Shown one piece after another: positions 47,481 to 58,907 of a stretch of DNA of 64,000 bases. Position 1 is the first letter of the stretch. The number at the start of each line of letters is the position of its first letter. Location of the stretch: contig CM055098.1 of NCBI GenBank assembly GCA_029204225.1, positions 4,682,607 through 4,746,606 of the forward strand, given 5' to 3'. A program made the position numbers and the translations under genes. The DNA is from Diphasiastrum complanatum. Lineage: Eukaryota; Streptophyta; Lycopodiopsida; Lycopodiales; Lycopodiaceae. A model generated the notes under the pieces. It saw only the letters and a list, made by a program, of their open reading frames with translations, ran no database searches and was not told the DNA's origin.

Positions 47481-47499
47481 TTTGAAGTTGCTGGATCTA

Positions 47500-47690
47500 T
47501 ACAATTGTGGAGATCATGGACAAGATGCAAGACGTCGGACAAGTCGACAAAGTCGGAGACTTCAGACAAGTCGATGTTGGGAATAAACTGGAGATGTTGG
47601 ATAAGTTGGAGACATCGCACATGTCGATGACTTTGGACAAGTCGATGTCGGAAAACTTGAAGAACAATGTCATCGACTTTCTTTGTAATT
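47500..47690 (-). repeat. Probable U3 of the minus-strand copia, with CGACTTGTCCGAC motifs
   Basis: Read on the minus strand this lies just beyond the copia RNase H end at about 47776. It contains repeated CGACTTGTC/CCGAC motifs (minus-strand CGACTTGTCCGACGTC, CTCCGACTTTGTCGAC, CATCGACTTGTC). They parallel the motifs beyond the plus-strand copia RNase H at 22.3-22.5 kb. Confidence 0.45.
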
Positions 47691-47775
47691 CTGCAGGCTG
47701 TCAAGAAACAAGTGTTATTCTGCAGATGTCGCGACCATACAAATATTTACAACAACTAATGAATGGATCTAGATT

Positions 47776-49440
47776 CGCATAAAATAAGGATGGATCCTTT
47801 AATGCCTTGATTCTCATATTCAAGATAGCACAAAAATTGTTGTGTGCTTCTTGATTTAATCCCTTTTGTAAATATGTCAACTGCCATGTAGTGGGTTCTG
47901 CAAAATTTCAAAATTACCTCCTTGTTGAGTATTCTGCTCCTGATGTAATGGTATTTGATCTCGATGTGCTTGCTCCTAATTGTCAAGATATGGTGAAACT
48001 AGCTACATTCTGATGCTGGAGTTGTATTAGCATTCTTGAATGGTTTTGCTGATGGAAATGAAACTATTGTAGGCTCATTATATCACTCATTCATGATCAA
48101 GTCATCAAGGGTTGATGACTTCTTGTGGCAAGATGGAGATGGAGGCTCATTCATGGAGTTTTATGATGGATACATGGCAAGAAAGGACAAAGAGGGAGGA
48201 GACATGCAAGCAAATGGTTATCACTCACACTTATTATCTGGTTGTTGTAGAGTGAAATCTAGGATTAATTGATAATGCAATTGCACTCTGATTATCGCAT
48301 TGGATCATTGTTGGAGCAGAAGTTCTAAGACCAATATCAGACAATAAATTCCTCGACCAAATTGCCTCTTTAGTAGCTTGAGAGGTTGCAATGTACTCTG
48401 ACTCTATCGAAAACATTGCAATGGAGGTCTGCTTATGACTATTCCAAGATATTGGACCATTGTTGAGCAGAAAAATGTATTCAGAAGTTTATTTTCTGGT
48501 GTCGATATCACCTGCCCAATTTGCATCTATATATCCATGAAGAGTATGGATATCGGATGTATATCCATCACCATAGCAGATGCAGAGGTCGATAGTGGCT
48601 CGTCGATAGTTTTACTCTGATGAGAGCTTTCCAATGGATCATGATATACTGGCTCAAGGAACTAATGGTGTATGCAAGATCAAGCCTGGTCGCGATCATT
48701 GCATACATCAGGGATCCAATAATAGATTGGTATGGATATTCCTTTATCTTCGCCTTTTTCTCATTTGTCTGAGGGCATTGCTCCTTAAATAGCTTGAGAC
48801 CTGGATCAACTGGATTATATATAGGCTTGCAATTCATAAAATTGAATTTTATCAACAAGTTATAAAAGTACTTCTGTTGAGTAATGTATAGAAGTCGTCG
48901 GCTTCTGTCTCTGTGGATCTGAATGTTGAGATAGTAATGCACTTCTCCAAGATCTATCATCTCAAATTATTGGGACAACATCCTCTTTGTATCCTTTGTT
49001 AGAGCAATATTGTTGCCAAACATCAATGTATCATCCACGTAAAGTGTGATGATGACAAAGAATTGATTAACAGCTTTGAAATATACATTACAGTTTTTAG
49101 AGCTAGGTTCAAAACCATGATCGATCAAGAATGTGTTGATTCGATGAAACCATGCTCTGGAAGATTGTTTCAGACCGTATAAAGCTTTGTGGGATTTGCA
49201 TACCTAGTCTTCCCGATCATTGACGATCTAGCCTTCTAGCTGGATCATATAGATGTCCTCCTCGATAACTCCATTTAGGAATGTTGTTTGTACATCCATC
49301 TGATGTATCTCAAGATCTGCTGCAGCAGCATAAGAAAGTAGCAATCAAATAGAGGTGTGCTTGATGATTGGGTTGAAGGTCTTGAAGTAGTCGATGTTGT
49401 AAACTATTTGAGGAAGATTTTGATAACCTAGTTGCTAAAG
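47776..49440 (-). pseudogene. Copia RT and RNase H, interrupted by an insertion
   Basis: Minus strand, right to left: EIHQMDVQTTFLNGVIEEDI near 49300, ALYGLKQSSRAWFHRINTFL near 49140-49190, LYVDDTLMFGN (catalytic YVDD) near 49030, then LGEVHYYLNIQIHRDRS, IIGSLMYAMIATRLDLAYTI, SEYIATSQATKEAIW, DNQSAIALSINPRFHSTT and, after an interruption, SKHIEIKYHYIRSRIL and FCRTHYMAVDIFTKG. Several frame breaks occur, and RNase H is split at about 47990-48250. The copia is related to the 37.7 kb fragment. Confidence 0.88.
47990..48250. mobile_element. About 260-bp insertion splitting copia RNase H
   Basis: The RNase H sequence ...NPRFHSTT and SKHIEIKYHY... should be adjacent but are separated by about 260 bp. 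The insert has an open plus-strand frame (NETIVGSLYHSFMIKSSRVD, then WQDGDGGSFMEFYDGYMA) that continues into flanking DNA. I found neither terminal inverted repeats nor a clear target duplication, so its class is unknown. Confidence 0.5.
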
Positions 49441-49934
49441 GCAACAGAGAAGGAAATTTGTATCCGTTGAACATTCGAACAAGAATCGAACAAGCCAATC
49501 GAACTCAGGATTCGACAGATATACTGTGGCACAAGAGGCTATGTCACATGAACATGGAAGCCTTGTACCAAGCTAACAAAAGTCAGAGAATCGAAGGAGT
49601 CAAAATAAAAAACAGAGATATTCGAACTACCTACGAATCTTGTCTTAAAGGCAAGATGACTAGAACACCTTTCAATAAGGATGTTTATAAAGCAACTAAG
49701 ATACTTGAAATTGTGCATTTAGATATTTGTGGACCATTCGGAGTATTGTCGTTAGGTGATGCAAAGTACTTATAACGTTTATTGATGACTTCCGCAAATT
49801 TGTTGTAGTATACTTTATACGTACAAAATCTGAAGCTTTCGAGAAATTCGTTGAGTATACAAATTGGGCTGAGAAGCAGACATGCATCGTGGAGGTGAGT
49901 ACATTTCCAACGAATTCAAAGCTTACTGTAATGA

Positions 49935-50215
49935 AGCTCCACCTCCTTTGCAATGACTCGCTCCACCTCCTTTGGGCTGATTGATTGTCACAAAAGATGA
50001 TTGGGCTCTCTGAAAAATCCAGCAAGTGAAGATCCTTGATCATCCTTTTGATCCATACCATCTCCTTTGTGCAATGTGTAAGAGCTTTGTGCTCGGCCTC
50101 ACTAGATGACAATGAGATAGTGGCTTGTTTCTTTGACATCCATGATATAGCTCCATCACCTATGAAAATACAATAAGAACTAATGGATTTCCTATCCATT
50201 ACATCTCCAGCATAG
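49935..50215 (-). mobile_element. Antisense copia RNase H fragment inserted in the plus-strand integrase
   Basis: Between YISNEFKAYCNE and the continuation of integrase at about 50218 lies about 280 bp. Its minus strand reads MDRKSISSYCIFIGDGAISW, MSKKQATISLSSSEAEH and EMVWIKRMIKDLHL through DNQSA: an RNase H piece from a different copia. Its left end carries a short direct repeat (GCTCCACCTCCTTTG twice). No LTR is included, so it is not a whole element insertion. Confidence 0.8.
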
Positions 50216-50932
50216 AGGTATTATGCATACAAAGACTACATCATACACACCTCAACACAATGGAATACCTGAACGAAGAAATCGTACACTGATGGAAGTT
50301 GCTAGGTGTATGATGGCTCATGCGAAAGCACCAAAACAGTTGTGGGCAGAAGTAGTGGCTACATCGAATTATCTTCAGAATCGTATTCTGAAATCTTGAA
50401 TACCGGATAAAACTCCTCATGAAATATGGTAGAAGTTGAAGCCAAATCTAGCACATGTTCGGACATTCGGATGCGCAGTGTATATGCACATATCAGACAG
50501 TTGAGAAAGAAACTCGATGAAAAGACAGAACAAGGTTTTCTGGTAGGATTCGAGTTACATTCGTCATATTATCGTGTCTATGTACCCAAAACTGGCAGAA
50601 TAAAAATTGTTCGAGATGTTAAATTCGAGTTAATTTAAGATGTCAAAACAGACATTTCTGAAATATTTGAGATCACTGACTTGGGAGAAGCTAAAATCCA
50701 TCTAGGCTTGCAGATTCAAAGATAATTTGAAGGTGGTAAGCTGTATCTTCACCAACGAAAGTACACTCAAAAGATCATTGAAGACTCCAACATGCTCAAA
50801 TGCAAAGGTGCGCATACTCCCATGATACTTGGAAAAATACTGAGCAAGGCAGATTGTCCGCAGACTTTCGAGGAAGAAAAGCGAATGGCCAATACACCCT
50901 ATCGTAGGCTGATTGGATCATTGTTATATCTA

Positions 50933-51003
50933 CTCAGTTGGTTGGCTTGGCATCCAAAGTTTCTTTGGTCCCAGGTTCGAGCCTCCCCTTGGAAACCAAG
51001 AAG
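50933..51003 (+). mobile_element. tRNA-derived 71-bp retroposon (SINE head) with 14-bp target duplication
   Basis: The copia RNase H reading GSLLYL/ADNTRP is interrupted here. The inserted 71 bp contain an A-box-like CTCAGTTGGTTGGCTTGG and a B-box-like GGTTCGAGCCT, the two internal pol III promoter blocks of a tRNA-type gene. Exact 14-bp direct repeats, CATTGTTATATCTA, lie at 50919-50932 and 51004-51017. Insert plus duplication adds 85 bp, which shifts the frame by one as observed. It is too short for a full SINE body and lacks an acceptor stem, so it is a truncated SINE or tRNA-like retroposon. Confidence 0.75.
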
Positions 51004-51739
51004 CATTGTTATATCTAGCAGACAACACCAGACCTGATATAGCATTTGCAGTATACAGGCTGAGCCAATATAATCAAAACCCAGGATCGTTGCATTGGAA
51101 GTTAGCAAAGAGAGTACTACAATATCTCCTGGAAACAAAAGACTATGGACTGTGTTATTCGAAGGAAGCTGGATTTCACATCGAATCTTACAATGACGCA
51201 AGCTGGGCATCCATGAAGGATAATAACAAAAGTATTTCAAGAGGTTGTACTCTAGTATCTGGCGCATCCATACTCTGGATAAGCAAAAAGCAAACAGCAG
51301 TAGCTCAATCTTCCTGTGAAGCGGAATATGTAGTAGCAGCCAAGATGGCAAACGAGCTGATCTGGATCAAACAGATGTTGGAAGGATTTGATGATCTATT
51401 TTTGAACCTTATGTCTTGTTAATGGATAACACTTTAGCAATCTATCTTACAAAAAATCCAGTATTTCACTCAAAAACGAAACACATAGGTATCAAGTATC
51501 ATGTGATTCGGGACTTAGTCGAGAAGAAGATATTGAAGACAGTCTTCATACCCACAGAGGAAATGACAGCTGATATCTTTACAAAGCCACTGAGTAAGGC
51601 TTTGTTCGAGAAGCAGGGCAAAGAAGATTGGGGTAATGCAACTGCTACTTTGAGAGGGAGTTGTAGAGCAACTGATCAAACAAATCTTGATTCTACCAAC
51701 AAAGCGCGCAGTTTACTTGACAAAGGATGAGAAAGGAAC

Positions 51740-52679
51740 GATGTATATTGATGATTCAGATTCAGAGTTATAAAAAAGACGTTGTCACTCACCTTGCTCA
51801 TATCGATCAATCAAAAAAACATTCCAACACTACTGAATTAACACTACTGAATTGGACGAGATCGTTGCTTTAGTCAATGCATTGGAGTTGCAGAAGAAAG
51901 CCATTATCCTCAATCAGAGAGCAATGTATGAGGCAACACCACCAGATGCAGGGACCCAAAAAAATGCATCTGGAATTGAGGATGTCTATCCAATCAAAAA
52001 AGATGTTGTATTACATGTATTTTGTCAACCCATGCCGAGCTATGCTAATTAAGACAATCATGTGTTTCATTAACCTCTTTTTCAATGATCTTATAAAATC
52101 TATGAAATAAATTTGTAGATCAAGGATTTTTCTACGAAAGACTTGCCACAACCTTGTTCTACAAATAAATTGGAAGCAAAACTAAGGCAACCATATCTGA
52201 TCAATGAAAGATGGCTCTTAATAATCTTGCCTTAGATGGCCAAAAATTTCTTTCACTACTGCCAAAGAATTCACAAATCCTGGCACTCGACAAAGAACTA
52301 CTACATGGTCTTTATTTTTGGAGGCAAAAATGCTTAAATAGAAGAAGTATCATGTACTACACATAATTAGCCCATGAGCTTAACAATTGCAATTAATTAG
52401 AATTAGTCAATAGGACAATTAATAATTCTTGATGTGTTTGTGATTCATGTGTCTACAATCACATGAGAGCTTTGACCATGCTCTAGATTCAGGCCCATGT
52501 ATTGAATGATCAACAATAACGATAGATCTTACTTAACCTTGTCTATTTTGGTGAAGACTTGCTACATTTATCTAGTTTCTTGATTTCTTAACTAGTATTT
52601 TTTTATTTATTGTTTTCTCATGCTAATTTGATGTCCAAGAATGGATTAGATGTTTTAATGCTAAAATTGGCATATGACA
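51740..52679 (+). mobile_element. Second, 5'-truncated copy of the non-autonomous LTR element
   Basis: From about 51780 the DNA follows the interior of the 27.6-29.8 kb element (ALVNALELQKKAIILNQRAM at 51852-51930, then the AAATTTGTAGATCAA and GACTTGCC segments) and continues into a 3' LTR at 52349-52679. That LTR begins TATCATGTACTAC and ends CATATGACA, and is shortened by an internal deletion of about 240 bp compared with 573 bp in the first copy. The 5' LTR is absent. The internal frame is cleaner here (66 codons open at 51852-52052). Confidence 0.8.
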
Positions 52680-52990
52680 ATAATTCTTGTTTAGTTTTCA
52701 TTTGGTTGATTGCCACATTCATTTTACGTGTTGATTCGGACAACAATGATAAATTCATCTCTCTCTCCCCTCCCAAGACCCTAACTTTTCACACCTTTCG
52801 TTTTGCAGGTCACATTTACACACATTTGCAAGAAGCTCAAACAGCCACAATATTTATAAGCTTTCAATTACAACAGAATGTATGTTAGGATAAAGTGAAA
52901 CACACATCTCCATCAAGAGACTCGTTAACCTATGTTTGTCAAACGATGAATACGTGGACCAATAAAATTCACCAAAATGCACTTTTGATT
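52680..52990. other. No recognisable gene
   Basis: AT-rich spacer between the retroelement and the microsatellite, with no supported frame. Confidence 0.35.

Positions 52991-53043
<53 letters not shown>
52991..53043. repeat. (TC)n microsatellite
   Basis: About 25 TC units, in the region downstream of the zinc-knuckle gene. Confidence 0.95.
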
Positions 53044-53045
<2 letters not shown>

Positions 53046-53470
53046 GCGACTCTCGAAGAGGCCGAATCTTAACATTAAAGTTGTAACATTTACAAAATGC
53101 ATGTGAACAAACTTAGATTCAGGTAGATCATAAAAACATATTGATAGATAAAAATATCATAGCATGTAAAGTTCAAGCATCTCACTTGAAAAGTGGATAG
53201 TATAACCCTTCAAAAGACAGAACAAGCAAAACCAAGCAGTTCCAAACTCCATTTTCCAAGTGTTTTTTGGGATCAGTTTGAAGCCAACTCGTAAATCTCT
53301 CGTTTCTACACCAACAAAATGGAAGAAGTGGAAAGCATCCAGCTAAACCCCAAAATGTGGAGCGTAAAGCTTTTATGAACCATACCAACTTAGTCCATCT
53401 AAAACAAAGCATGAAAGGTGATAATATCATCTTGCACCAAAAAATACCAACACACTGAAATACATGTGCC
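53044..53470 (-). other. 3' flank/UTR of the zinc-knuckle gene
   Basis: Non-coding on the minus strand after the stop. The weak frame at 53182-53520 overlaps the 3' end of the gene and has no motif. A poly(A) signal cannot be chosen with confidence. Confidence 0.4.
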
Positions 53471-56400
53471 TTACAAGATAAATGGCTCATTCTCAGGGCA
53501 GGGGTGCTCTTGCTGCACATCCTTCATACGCTGGTATTCTCTAGCTCGAGCATCAACTGCGTTTTCACTTCTCTTATCTCCTGAATCAGGACAACCTTCA
53601 ACACCAGATCCACTACTTTCACTTTCATAACCAATCAGACCATGCCACTCCAGTTCTCTGCCACTATCACCCTTGGCCTTCTCAGCAATTAAAGAGTTAT
53701 CTGTGGATTCCAGCTTTTTGCTCAAATCCTGTGGCAAAGAATCTGTCTGCAGCCTCGGTTCTTTGTATCTTGGAACTTCTTTTTTCTTTATGCCTAAAAC
53801 TTTCACCCGTTCTGCAAGAATAACCTTAACTGAAGCAGTTCTCTTTCTAGAGCCCGATCGAAGCAAAACACCTCGCAGCACATCATTTTTGCTGCAACTG
53901 TGAGTGGAGTTGCTTGATTTTCTATTTGATTCACTGTCGATCAAGTTTGTGCTTTCACCCCTTTTTCTCTCTTCCAAAAGTGGAACGGTCTTGCTGTAAC
54001 CTAGACCATCCCATGGCCCAGGAGCTGCTTTTGCCAATCCCAAAGCTCCTGTACAAGTGGAAGTGGCTGAAATCTCTGCATGAGTAACTCCAATGGAGCC
54101 TATAGCCCTTGCCTGAAACATAGCCTGCTGCCGTTCAAGCTTTTCTGCCTCTGCAGCCTGCCAAAGATGTAAAGCTACAATAACAGTGGTAAGTCCTCCA
54201 TATTAAGATCAAATAATTTGCATTATTCTACCTGAGCAGAATTGGAATGATGTAGATTATGATATCAAATGCTTGACATGGAAGAAAATGGATGACAACA
54301 AGTTACACCTACAATTTAGTCCTAAGGTCGCGTCTTGCAGCAAAATAGGTTCCAAGACAACGGGTTGTCACACAAGTAATCTGGACAACTCCATACAGAA
54401 AAGGAAGTGCTCAAAGGGTTCATGAAAGCATACATGAAAGCATAACATATATTCTTAGGTGGCTCTGCAGTGATAAAAAGTGCTTTATGTATAAAACAGA
54501 TCAAGGGCAACATAGTTCAGTACAAGATGCACGTGTCTTACCTTTGCGAAAGGGTCATTGCAATACTTTGATATATGTCCCTTCCTTCCACACCTACAAT
54601 ACATAAAGCAGTGCTAGCGAGTTTAAACATCTTGCTCCGATGCTTGGTATGAATAGCCAAGCATGCAAGATTGTAGAGAAGAGAAAGATGAATGTGGCTA
54701 GCTAGTTAACTTCCCTGCATCTCTTAATTTTAGCACAAACAAAAAAACATTTCACAGTACTGATTTTGCACAGTGTGGTATTGCATGTATACCACTAGAA
54801 CTTAAATGACAAAATTTATTTGGGAGGACCCTTTAATCATCAATATGAGTTAGTTTAGATTCCAAAACATATACCTTGACAGGTTTCCAAATCCAGATGC
54901 AACATAAAGGACACGAATTGCATGATGTTTTAAGAACGTTCATCTGTTGAGTTATATAATATCGTCAGATTTGTTCTCACTACCAGCAAAATAGCTACAA
55001 TCACTTATCTGCTGCAGGGACTTAGCAGCTTCAATGATGGAAGAATATTTCATTAATTGCAAGTTTCCACCTTGTTTGAAACAAATGCCAACTAGGATGA
55101 TTGCCTTTTAAGAATGTAACTCCTTTGATGAGTGCAGCATCATGAAAATGCAAAGGTCTCAAGCAACATACTTTACACCTTTGCATAGCATGGGTTGGCG
55201 GTAGTCGCTCAATAGATGGCCTTCTTATGCCCTTTCTCATGATGCAAGTTGAGTGATCCAAAAACAGAATTAATTAATCAAACGGCCAAATTTTTCCACT
55301 AAGCCTTGCAAACCCTTCGACCAACTAGAGTAAGTGCATATGCTCATCAAATGTGATAAAAAGAATGGCCTGAATTAAAGCCTAAATGATAAGTTCAGCG
55401 TCTTGAAACATTTGGTTACTTCTGCCATAATAATTATTATACTAGTATGGCTGCTGACAATAGTGCCCAATGTGTGTGAGTTGTCTTTTTATACTTTGGC
55501 TTCAAATCTCTGATCAAAGTTGACAAGGTACTAGTAAGTAAAGGAACGTCATAGTACCTAACGTTTGTATGAGTCTTTGTTTTTTCTACTTTGAGTAATG
55601 TTTACTCCAAATTAAGGATAAAGCCTCCAAACCATGTAGCCAATCAGACGACTAATAAGGCACAAGCCTTGATCATTAAATTGTAAGAGATAGATCTAAG
55701 AAATTGTTTTATCTCATCCATCCATTCATCATTTTGATGACACTCCCTTTTTCAAGCTTGTATGTAAAAACTTTGCTTCACAACCCTGTGAACACATCAC
55801 CAGAGGTGGTTTGTTTTGAAAGACGAGTCCTGCAGGGCAAGAGGGCAAGAAATGTCTTGCTACCAAGGGGCCTTTGTCTCTAGCTTTTGTGTGAATATTT
55901 ATGCTTTCTTTTAGCACATTTTTTCCAAATTTTAGAGGAAGTACCAGAGTACAAAATCTCTAGGTAACCAACAATGTGAGCCGTCAAAAAATGTGACCCA
56001 AGTATACCAAAAAGGCACAATCCTGGATCGTTCCTCTTGGACAATTTTCCAGCTAATATAAAGACTTTGCCCAGTGCATGTAGATATTAAAAATCATTTT
56101 CATGTGAGTCAGGGAAAAGGGACTTTTGGCAGGAAACTCCTGCAAAGCTCAGAGCACTAACAGAAACCCAACTATCTAGCTTTTCTATAAATATTTGTTT
56201 TCTTTACTTCTTTACTTTAAGTCCGTTTTACCCTGGATTCTGGACCAAGCCACCACAATGCGGTCAGGTATCAAACCACCAATCAGACAACTAGGAAAGC
56301 AGACGTCTTGATGGTTCATCAGGCACAATTTAGAACTTTCATTATCATTGTATATTTAGCAGCAGACTCCATTGATAGCCCAAGTTTATGCCAATTGACA

Positions 56401-58533
56401 TTCAGCATAAATGTGAAGACACATTATTTTAATAAGAATAGCAGCATTCAAACATTTCAAACATTTCAAACTCAACGTTTGAAATGCATTTTGTCTTGAA
56501 TCACAAGGCCATACGTTTGCAACATTGGCTAACCTATTCTAGTGTTTTATAGGGGTTTTTACCCATGGAAAGGTAAATGTGAGCGTTGGGATGTTATATG
56601 TACCAAAAAAGAGGACAAATGAGTGTAGAAGAAACCGTACAGTAAATAATAGAACGTCTTATCTCTTATGCAACGAATCTCGTAAGGGGCCATATTCATG
56701 AACATTGCCACATCGGACAACCATCAACAAACATAGACCATTATTGGACAAGAAACAATCAAAAAAGAAACATGCCCCAAAATACTGGATAAGAGACATG
56801 CCCTACTATTTTGTATTTTATTATATTTTAGACCCACTAAGGCCTGTGGACACCTCTTGAGGCCCTTTGACCTCTTTTTGGGGTCTGGGGACAAAATAGA
56901 TAAATCTTTTTTAATACATTTCAAGCGGGGGAGTGTCAAGGTTTCAATCAAATTTGAAACCTATTATCTCTGATAAAACTTTTTATTTCCCATTCAGAAA
57001 TGGACAAACAAATTGGCCAAGGCTGGACAAGCAGCATAAATATTGAACATTTCATGAGGTGGAAAAGTTCCCCGCGTCTTTTAGGGAGAATCCTTACTTG
57101 TGACAATTGATATTCCTACAGTTGCGCTGGAGATGTCCTTTTTCCCCGCATCTGCTGCATGTTACTCCCTCTGCACACTCCCAGGCCATATGTCCCCTTC
57201 TGCACAATTTAACTACGAGAATCCAAATCATGTCTCGAAAGAAAATTGCCTGACAATTGAATTTGGGACACATTAAAATGAGAGATACAAACGTTGGTTT
57301 CATAATTTTATTCAGCACAGATGGAACTAAAAGAAAAACCAAATGTTGTAAATGCTCATGAAGCTTATTTGTCTACAAGACAAGACTTTATCAACGACGA
57401 TAACTAAAAATCTGTGGACCAATTGTGACTTTTAAAGGCATCAGTTAAAGTTTCTGAGACCCAATAGTACAAGATGCGGTTGTATCCAGCTCCTAAGTCA
57501 ATTGAGCTTTTTCCTGAGTTGTTAAAAGGATCATCCACTTGTGTACTGGATATTTGTTTTAAATGTCTCATCAGATCTTTTATGATTCCCATGTCAACAT
57601 AAAATCGCTCCCTTTGCTTCAAAAGAAGAAATTTTACTCCTAAGCCTACATTCACAGCCATTCCTTTCTCTAATACTACACAAGTTGGTGTTCAACAAAA
57701 GAGCCTCCATTGGAGTACAGTCCAAGACGAAAGACTCTTGTTAGAAAAATAATCGAAGGTACCTGCCGCATTAATCACAAGCAGAAAGGCGGCCTTTCAA
57801 AATTTTCAAACAATAGAACCCTAGCCAGATCCACAGACCATAGGATAATATCTAGAGTGGTCATCTATGACTGTCAAAAACATGCTTTTGAACCAGCAAT
57901 GCTTCTAGTAGATGAAAATGTACATCTGAATGTATAAGCTCCAGGGGATGTGAACTTTTTTGTGATAGACTTAAGAAAGAAGAGCTCATGTGCATTTATC
58001 AAAGCACATGGCTCATATACTTTACCATCCTTCGCAAGAGAACTAGGGAGCCCGAGCGTTTGCTCCTCCTTTATCATAGCCTCTGCTAAAGGTAGATCGA
58101 ACCTTTGTAATCTACACATTTATCTACAGTACAGGTTTCGTCAATAATCCGCGATACAGGCCATTTGGCTTTCTATGTCTGAAAAACAGGGAACGCTCCT
58201 CATTGATCAACCCTACTAATAGGAAATGCATGGAGTAGATCAACACAAAACTATGCTGAATTAGGGTCTCATCTCTGCAAAGGTTCTCAGAATGCTTACT
58301 TGATTCTTGTATTCTCCCAATAATCTATTATCTAGAAAAATAAATCAAAAACTTGACACGTGGCTTCAGGAAAGACACAGAAGTGCTCAGGAATGGCTTG
58401 CATGCATCATCGTCATGGAGAAGGGGCAGAGATTAAACCCGTTGCAGCGAAAGCAAGTATGGAAAGAACAGTCGCGCGCGAGGTGACCTCCTCGACCGCA
58501 CCGATGGCAGGCGCCCTTCCAGCTCATGCTCAT
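53471..58533 (-). CDS. Four-zinc-knuckle CCHC nucleic-acid-binding protein (4 exons)
   Basis: Reconstructed exons on the minus strand: 58439-58533 (start ATG at 58533), 57098-57199, 54542-54593 and 53471-54157 (stop). The total of 936 nt encodes 311 residues. Introns are 1239, 2504 and 384 bp with donors GG|GTTTAA, AA|GTAAG and AAAG|GTAAG, and acceptors TGCAG|A, TGTAG|G and GGCAG|G. Joining the exons gives four perfect CX2CX4HX4C knuckles at residues 9-22 (CHRCGRGGHLARDC), 27-40 (CFRCNGRGHMAWEC), 46-59 (CSRCGEKGHLQRNC) and 64-77 (CHKCGRKGHISKYC). Knuckles 2 and 4 are completed only by splicing, which strongly supports the model. Residues 78-311 are charged and low in complexity, with Ser, Lys and Glu clusters. 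Tandem knuckles of this type bind single-stranded RNA or DNA, as in CNBP/Gis2-type proteins. The cold-shock and RRM domains of some plant relatives are absent. The exact orthologue is unknown to me. The first intron holds a copia scrap. Confidence 0.87.
54594..57097 (-). other. Intron 2 of the zinc-knuckle gene
   Basis: A 2.5-kb intron between the exons that rebuild knuckle 4. It contains no recognisable transposon or RNA gene. The short frames inside it (for example 55031-55261 and 55729-55917) show no motif. Confidence 0.6.
57690..58140 (-). pseudogene. Copia pre-integrase/integrase fragment in intron 1
   Basis: The minus strand reads EQTLGLPSSLAKDGKVYEP (decayed GAG-pre-integrase), then SHPLELIHSDVHFHL with the first integrase Asp and, after a one-base frame change near 57880, LTVIDDHSRYYPMV. 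No LTRs or further domains are visible. It lies wholly inside intron 1 of the zinc-knuckle gene and on its sense strand. Confidence 0.75.
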
Positions 58534-58907
58534 CTCTTCTCTTCTTTCTCGCTTACTCCCTCCCTCCGCTCATAACCGAACAACACACCTAAATTAATAA
58601 AAAGTACTGCAAAACACACACACACTCACTCTCTCTCTCTCTCTCTCTCTCGCTCGTGCTCACCACATGCACCAAAATACATGCTCTGCATCAAGCCGGG
58701 AAGTGACCTAACCAAGTTTAATCTATCCCCTCCCCCTCCTTGCGTTGATCAACTGTTTTTCTGCTTGCTCATGCATCTCCTGATCATCTTCTAGAGCAAG
58801 TACAAGGGGGGGGGGGGGGGGGGGGGGGGCATAAATTTTTTTGCACCTCCCTTGTGGGGTGGCAATGGAGGTGGGTGGTCACAATGCATGTGGCCAAAAC
58901 ACACACA

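Larger units (their letters stand above)
49441..51730 (+). pseudogene. Copia integrase, RT end and RNase H (plus strand), with nested insertions
   Basis: Begins inside the GAG-pre-integrase region (ILWHKRLCHMNMEALYQANK), then ESCLKGKMTRTPF, IVHLDICGPFGV (first integrase Asp), FIDDFRKFVVVYF, HRGGEYISNEFKAYCNE (second Asp) and, after an insertion, TSYTPQHNGIPERRNRTLME (catalytic Glu region). FGCAVYMHISDS and VRDVKFEL follow. The central RT is deleted near 50640. ITDLGEAKIHLGLQIQR, PYRRLIGSLLYL, TRPDIAFAVYRLSQY, SGASILWISKKQTAVAQSSC and EMTADIFTKPLSKALFEKQG (RNase H end) complete the frame. The order is correct for one element. Confidence 0.9.

Noticed and set aside
47507-47782. Plus-strand repetitive frame (LDKLETSHMSM-type)
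   Set aside because: It is better explained as the antisense of repeated copia U3 motifs next to the RNase H end.
57404-57661. Minus-strand 85-codon frame as an extra exon of the zinc-knuckle gene
   Set aside because: Splicing exon 1 directly to 57199 completes knuckle 2 exactly. Including this frame would break it, and no family motif supports the frame.
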